The position numbers and the translations under genes were made by a program. The notes beneath the pieces are model-generated. The model had not been told where the DNA came from and searched no databases. It saw nothing but the letters and a program-made list of their open reading frames with translations. From the NCBI GenBank assembly GCA_036374175.1, contig DASUUH010000076.1, positions 1 to 8,288 of the forward strand: a DNA stretch of 8,288 bases, written 5' to 3'. This document shows, piece by piece, positions 4,977-8,288 of the stretch; the stretch's first letter is position 1, and every line of letters starts with the position of its first letter. The stretch comes from JASLBX01 sp036374175 (GTDB lineage Bacteria > Actinomycetota > Actinomycetes > Jiangellales > Jiangellaceae).

Positions 4977-6740
4977 ATGGCGGTCAATCTGGTCAACCTG
5001 GAGTCGGTCGGGCTGGCTCACGGGACGCTTCAGGTCTTCCATGACGTCTCGCTCGGCATCGCCCGCGGCGACCGGATCGGCGTCGTGGGGCGTAATGGGT
5101 CGGGCAAAACCACTCTCCTGCAGGTCCTCGCCCGCCGCCAGCACGTGGACCGCGGTCGGGTCACCCACACCGGCGGGCTCCGGGTCGGGGTGCTCGGCCA
5201 ACAAGACGATCTACCGGCCGGCCAGACCGTTCGCGAGGTCGTCCTCGGCGATCGAGCCGAGCACGAGTGGGCCGGCGATGCGCGGATCCGTGAAGTCCTG
5301 GCGAACCTGCTGGGGGCCGTGCCGCTGGATGCCATCATCCGGCCGCTGTCCGGTGGTGAACGCCGCCGCATCACCCTGGCCCGCCTCCTTATCGGCACGG
5401 ACGATCTGTTGCTGCTCGACGAGCCGACGAACCACCTGGACGTCGAGGCGATCGACTGGCTGGCCCGCCACTTGCGTTCGTCGGGGCGGACCATCGTGCT
5501 CGTCTCGCACGACCGCTGGCTCCTGGACGCGGTTTGCGAGACTTTGTGGGAGCTCGTGTCCGGCGATGTCCACAGCTACGACGGCGGCTACTCAGAATTC
5601 GTGCTGGCTCGCGCCGAACGGGAGCGGATCGCGGCGGCCACCGAGGCGCGGCGCACCAACCTCCTGCGAAAAGAACTCGCCTGGCTGCGCCGTGGGCCGC
5701 CGGCCCGCACCTCCAAGCCAAAGTTCCGGATCGAGGCGGCCAACGCGCTGATCGCTGACGAACCGCCACCACGCGATCGATACGAGCTGGCCAGGTTCGC
5801 CTCGGCACGGCTGGGCAAGAGCGTGTACGACGTCGAGGACGTGACGGCCGGCTACGGTGGGCGCGCCCTGCTGGATCGAGTGACCTGGCGGCTAGGGCCG
5901 GGAGACCGGGTCGGGCTCGTAGGGGTCAACGGCTCGGGCAAGACGACCCTGCTGCGCCTGCTGGCCGGCGAGATACGTCCCGAGGCCGGCAAGGTCCGGG
6001 TGGGCCGCACAGTCGTGCCGACGTACCTCAGCCAGGAGGTCACCGAACTCGATCCGGACGCGCGGGTGCTAGGTGCGGTGGAAGAGATCCGGCGGGTCAC
6101 AACCGTGGGCCGGCGCGAGCTGACCGCCAGCCAACTGCTCGAGCAGTTCGGGTTCTCCGGCCCCGCATTGTGGACGCGGGTCGCCGAGCTTTCTGGCGGC
6201 GAACGTCGCCGGCTGCAACTGTTGCGGCTGCTGATGGCCGAGCCGAACGTGCTGCTGCTGGACGAGCCGACCAATGACCTCGACATCGAAACGCTGACAG
6301 TCGTCGAGGACCTGCTCGACGGCTGGCCGGGCACGGTCGTCGTGGTAAGCCACGACCGCTGGTTCCTGGAGCGGACTACCGATGCGATCTGGGCGTTGCT
6401 GGGTGACGGCTCGCTCGTCCTGCTGCCCGGGGGAGTGGATGAGTATCTGGCCCGGCGGCATGCGGTGACGGCGGCCGCCGGTGAAGCAGGCGATGGTTCT
6501 GCGGGCGCGGCATCCCGCCGGCGCGGGGGTGATACCAGGGCGGCGCGCAAGGAACTCGCGCGGATCGAGCGGGACGTCGACAAACTGGCTCGTCGCGAGG
6601 AGCGTCTGCACGCGGAGCTTGCCGCGCACGCGACGGATCCGGAGCGGGTGCTGGAACTTGACGGTGCGCTGAGAGCCTTGCAGACCGAGCGCGAAGCGCT
6701 GGAGGCCCGGTGGATGGAGGTGGCAGAGCAGATCGACTAG
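4977..6740 (+). CDS. ABC-F family ATP-binding protein, Uup-like
   Basis: A soluble twin-ATPase ABC-F protein of 587 residues with no membrane segments. Domain 1 has Walker A GRNGSGKT (38-45), signature LSGGERRR (124-131) and Walker B LLLLDEPTNHLD (144-155) with E149. Domain 2 has GVNGSGKT (316-323), LSGGERRR (405-412) and LLLDEPTNDLD (426-436). The linker (about 212-262) contains ELAWLRRGPPARTSKPKFR, which resembles the Uup subgroup; a charged helical tail (about 520-587) is the probable coiled-coil domain found in Uup. ABC-F proteins act at the ribosome, near the E site and P-site tRNA; Uup has also been linked to DNA-branch handling and stalled ribosomes. A specific antibiotic-resistance role is not indicated, since the linker is not extended. 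AGAGG at 4961-4965, 11 bases before the ATG, is a plausible ribosome binding site. The gene probably shares an operon with ispE. Confidence 0.93.
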   Translation: MAVNLVNLESVGLAHGTLQVFHDVSLGIARGDRIGVVGRNGSGKTTLLQVLARRQHVDRGRVTHTGGLRVGVLGQQDDLPAGQTVREVVLGDRAEHEWAGDARIREVLANLLGAVPLDAIIRPLSGGERRRITLARLLIGTDDLLLLDEPTNHLDVEAIDWLARHLRSSGRTIVLVSHDRWLLDAVCETLWELVSGDVHSYDGGYSEFVLARAERERIAAATEARRTNLLRKELAWLRRGPPARTSKPKFRIEAANALIADEPPPRDRYELARFASARLGKSVYDVEDVTAGYGGRALLDRVTWRLGPGDRVGLVGVNGSGKTTLLRLLAGEIRPEAGKVRVGRTVVPTYLSQEVTELDPDARVLGAVEEIRRVTTVGRRELTASQLLEQFGFSGPALWTRVAELSGGERRRLQLLRLLMAEPNVLLLDEPTNDLDIETLTVVEDLLDGWPGTVVVVSHDRWFLERTTDAIWALLGDGSLVLLPGGVDEYLARRHAVTAAAGEAGDGSAGAASRRRGGDTRAARKELARIERDVDKLARREERLHAELAAHATDPERVLELDGALRALQTEREALEARWMEVAEQID

Positions 6741-6751
6741 GTCGCGCCGGT

Positions 6752-6764
6752 AACTCGGAGAGTT
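6752..6764. terminator. Small inverted repeat in the 31-base convergent spacer
   Basis: AACTC (6752-6756) and GAGTT (6760-6764) are exact inverted repeats around GGA, between the stop of the ABC-F gene (6738-6740) and the stop of the convergent M23 gene (6772-6774). The stem is only 5 bp and AT-containing, so it would be a weak terminator. The placement is its main support. Confidence 0.22.
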
Positions 6765-6771
6765 CGACTCG

Positions 6772-7542
6772 TTAGAGGCTTAGCCCGCGTTCAGCCAGCC
6801 ACGTCTGCGGGTTGACCGCACCGCCGCTGTGCGGGTGTACCTCGAGGTGCAGGTGGGGCCCAGTGGAGTTGCCCGTCGACCCGACGGCGCCGATGACCTC
6901 ACCAGGGGCTACGCTTCCGGACCGCTTGATGAACCGCGACAAGTGGCAGTACCAGGTCTCGGTGCCGTCCCAGTGCCGGACGATGATCTTGTTACCGTAC
7001 GAGCCGTCCCACCCAGTCCAGATGATCTCGCCCGAGGAGACCGATTTGACCTCCGCGCCGTAAGACGCAGCCAGGTCGACGCCCGTGTGAGTGCCTGACC
7101 ACAGCCGTCCCGTCGATCCGAACGTCGCACTGATGCGATAACTGGACAGCGGGGCGACCCAGCGGCGCGCTTCGCGTTCCTCACGGGCCTTGCGCTCGGC
7201 GGCCTCCTTGCGGGCCTGCTCGACGGCGGCCTCGTGGGCCGCTTCGGCGCGCTCGGCGCTCTCCTCCTTGAGTGACTGGCCGGCGGCCACGACGGTGTCC
7301 AAACCGCTTGCTGTCCGGCTGGAAGCCTCAGGGCGTTGCAGGGCGTCGCTGGAGAAGAAAAGTCCGTCGGAGGCGCCCGCCGATGGCATTGTCAGCGTTC
7401 CGGAGGCGGCAGCTACCACCGCTACGGAACCGACGACCGAGGGCAAGGATACGTGCCGGCGGCGGCGACAATGTCGCCCCTTGCCGGAGCGTCTCGACAC
7501 CGTAAGTGCCTTCCGATCTACTGCAGGGGACCGGCTGACCAT
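6772..7542 (-). CDS. Secreted M23-family metallopeptidase (peptidoglycan endopeptidase, LytM/EnvC type)
   Basis: A predicted exported zinc peptidase that cuts peptide cross-links of peptidoglycan. With ATG at 7542 the protein has 256 residues: a long basic n-region (K/R-rich, 11-30), a hydrophobic signal segment (about 33-55) ending near SAGAS, a charged Ala/Glu/Arg helix likely to be a coiled coil (about 90-128), and the M23 domain (about 130-250). The zinc-site residues are intact: H152 and D156 in THTGVD, H200 in YCHLS, and H230/H232 in GPHLHLEVH. All expected ligands are present, so it should be active rather than a degenerate EnvC-like activator. I chose ATG 7542, with AGG seven bases upstream, over GTG 7578, which has no ribosome binding site and adds 12 residues before an already long n-region. 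It converges on the ABC-F gene and diverges from the mutase subunit gene. Confidence 0.9.
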   Translation of the reverse strand: MVSRSPAVDRKALTVSRRSGKGRHCRRRRHVSLPSVVGSVAVVAAASGTLTMPSAGASDGLFFSSDALQRPEASSRTASGLDTVVAAGQSLKEESAERAEAAHEAAVEQARKEAAERKAREEREARRWVAPLSSYRISATFGSTGRLWSGTHTGVDLAASYGAEVKSVSSGEIIWTGWDGSYGNKIIVRHWDGTETWYCHLSRFIKRSGSVAPGEVIGAVGSTGNSTGPHLHLEVHPHSGGAVNPQTWLAERGLSL

Positions 7543-7686
7543 AACGGAACCTGAGCGGACAGCCAAGCCCTCCGGCACAATGAAATGTCCGTGTCTGCCC
7601 CTCGTTGCCCCCCGTACTATGGCTGATCACCCCGTAATCTGTCCGTGACCTGCATAAATTCGTCATGGATGGGTAGGGCCGGGCCG

Positions 7687-7701
7687 TCTCACATAATGAG
7701 A
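7687..7701. promoter_or_regulatory. Perfect 15-base dyad in the M23/mutase intergenic region, candidate operator
   Basis: TCTCA (7687-7691) and TGAGA (7697-7701) are exact inverted repeats separated by CATAA. The spacer plus the next T reads CATAAT, a passable -10 on the plus strand, so a protein bound here could cover a promoter for the mutase gene. No -35 stands 16-18 bases upstream. I do not recognise the site as that of a known regulator. Confidence 0.28.
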
Positions 7702-7733
7702 TGAACCGCGTTGGTGCCACTGAGCTTGGTCGG

Positions 7734-7798
7734 GCGTAAGGCCGGCAGTTTGGCCTAGTTACGCTGCTACCGAAGGTGCCCTTTGGTTGAGGGGCACC
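7734..7798 (+). promoter_or_regulatory. Two adjacent stem-loops in the leader of the mutase subunit gene
   Basis: Stem-loop 1 pairs GCGTAA (7734-7739) with TTACGC (7759-7764) and GGCC (7740-7743) with GGCC (7752-7755), leaving a TAG bulge and an 8-base loop. Stem-loop 2 pairs GGTGCCC (7775-7781) with GGGCACC (7792-7798) around a 10-base loop. They are separated by 10 bases and end 24 bases before the GGAGG ribosome binding site. The arrangement fits a structured mRNA leader or attenuator, if transcription starts upstream of 7734. It is not a recognisable cobalamin or c-di-AMP riboswitch. Stem-loop 2 could instead be a transcription terminator for plus-strand read-through, though no T-run follows. 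Confidence 0.4.
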
Positions 7799-7822
7799 GA
7801 ACTCCGTAGTACAACGGTGTAC

Positions 7823-7827
7823 GGAGG
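7823..7827 (+). promoter_or_regulatory. Ribosome binding site (GGAGG) of the mutase subunit gene
   Basis: GGAGG lies five bases before the ATG at 7833. It fixes that start and is the only strong Shine-Dalgarno sequence in the window. Confidence 0.75.
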
Positions 7828-7832
7828 CAGTC

Positions 7833-8246
7833 ATGGCAGAAACGAGTCCACTGCGCGTCGTGGTGGCCAAGCCCGGGCTGGACGGGCACGACCGAGGCGC
7901 CAAAGTGGTAGCCCGTGCACTTCGCGATGCCGGAGTCGAGGTCGTTTACACCGGGCTGCACCAGACGCCTGAGCAGATCGTCGAGGCCGCGATCCAAGAG
8001 GATGCGGACGCGATCGGCCTTTCGATCCTGTCGGGCGCGCACATGACTCTGTTCGGCAAGGTCATCGATCTGCTTGCCGAGCGCGACGCCAGTGACATCG
8101 TCGTGTTTGGGGGAGTGATCATCCCCGACGCCGACCTGCCCCTGCTCGATGAGATGGGCGTCGCGAAGATCTTCACACCCGGCGCAACGACCCACGAGAT
8201 CGTCCACTGGGTTCAGACCGAACTGCGCGACCGCGTCACCGCGTAG
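7833..8246 (+). CDS. Cobalamin-binding small subunit of an acyl-CoA mutase (IcmB/methylmalonyl-CoA mutase type)
   Basis: A 137-residue stand-alone B12-binding domain. It carries the base-off cobalamin motif DxHxxG as D17-G-H19-D-R-G22, with H19 as the expected lower cobalt ligand, then SIL (64-66) and GG (93-94) that line the nucleotide-tail pocket. The protein matches in length and general sequence the separate small subunits of isobutyryl-CoA mutase and split methylmalonyl-CoA mutases. These pair with a large catalytic subunit to interconvert branched and linear acyl-CoAs by radical carbon-skeleton rearrangement. No large subunit gene is in the window, so the substrate (isobutyryl-, methylmalonyl- or another acyl-CoA) is undecided. 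The ATG at 7833 is supported by a strong ribosome binding site. Two stem-loops lie in its leader. It is divergent from the M23 peptidase gene, a neighbour type I recall beside such genes in streptomycetes. Confidence 0.9.
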   Translation: MAETSPLRVVVAKPGLDGHDRGAKVVARALRDAGVEVVYTGLHQTPEQIVEAAIQEDADAIGLSILSGAHMTLFGKVIDLLAERDASDIVVFGGVIIPDADLPLLDEMGVAKIFTPGATTHEIVHWVQTELRDRVTA

Positions 8247-8288
8247 TTCGATCACGTTCGGCAGGCGGCCCGACCTAACTACATGCCC

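Noticed and set aside
3975..5204. 409-codon open frame on the minus strand across ispE and the start of the ABC-F gene
   Set aside because: It is antisense to two genes with clear family motifs, its peptide is His/Arg/Gly-rich and low in recognisable structure, and long antisense frames are expected at this GC content.
5852..6583. 243-codon minus-strand open frame inside the ABC-F gene
   Set aside because: A Ser/Arg-rich shadow of the second ATPase domain.
7543..7800. c-di-AMP (ydaO) riboswitch before the M23 peptidase gene on the minus strand
   Set aside because: This class often precedes actinobacterial cell-wall hydrolase genes, so I looked for its conserved segments in the minus-strand leader. 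None is recognisable.
7700..7832. Cobalamin riboswitch before the B12-dependent mutase gene
   Set aside because: GCCACTG at 7716-7722 resembles one conserved piece, but the B12 box and the other core elements are missing and the hairpins do not fit that fold.
8247..8288. Start of another gene after the mutase subunit
   Set aside because: Only 42 bases remain and no ribosome binding site with a start codon is visible.

Overview
This window looks like chromosomal DNA of a high-GC actinobacterium. Its genes have strongly GC-rich third codon positions, GTG starts, TAnnnT-type -10 elements close to start codons, and an rsmA/ispE/ABC-F neighbourhood typical of that phylum. I cannot assign a genus from the sequence. 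Seven complete protein genes are supported, plus a doubtful 3' tail of an upstream gene. I see no tRNA, rRNA, CRISPR array, transposase or phage gene.

Layout. Bases 1-192 hold at most the last codons of an upstream gene and the rsmA promoter. rsmA (193-1044, +) encodes the 16S rRNA dimethyltransferase. A large nested hairpin at 1058-1137 lies almost midway between its stop and the stop of the convergent gene. A minus-strand block follows: a GlxA-type DJ-1/AraC regulator (1153-2070), an isochorismatase-family cysteine hydrolase (2078-2662), and a predicted lipoprotein alpha/beta hydrolase (2902-3978). ispE (4038-4946, +), for isoprenoid precursor synthesis, starts divergently from the lipoprotein gene. 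It is followed after 30 bases by a Uup-like ABC-F ATPase (4977-6740). A secreted M23 peptidase (6772-7542, -) converges on the ABC-F gene. Divergent from it is a stand-alone cobalamin-binding acyl-CoA mutase small subunit (7833-8246, +). The last 42 bases show no gene.

How they fit together. rsmA and ispE are commonly adjacent in Actinobacteria, so the three-gene minus-strand block looks like a lineage-specific insertion between them. Inside the block, the cysteine hydrolase and the regulator are separated by 7 bases and probably form an operon, with a perfect dyad upstream as a candidate operator. The 290-base region between the M23 and mutase start codons carries two adjacent stem-loops before the mutase gene, a 15-base dyad and several CCGT-type heptamers.

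I did not find a convincing new system. The best leads are the palindrome at 1058-1137, the structured mutase leader, and the inserted hydrolase/regulator block.
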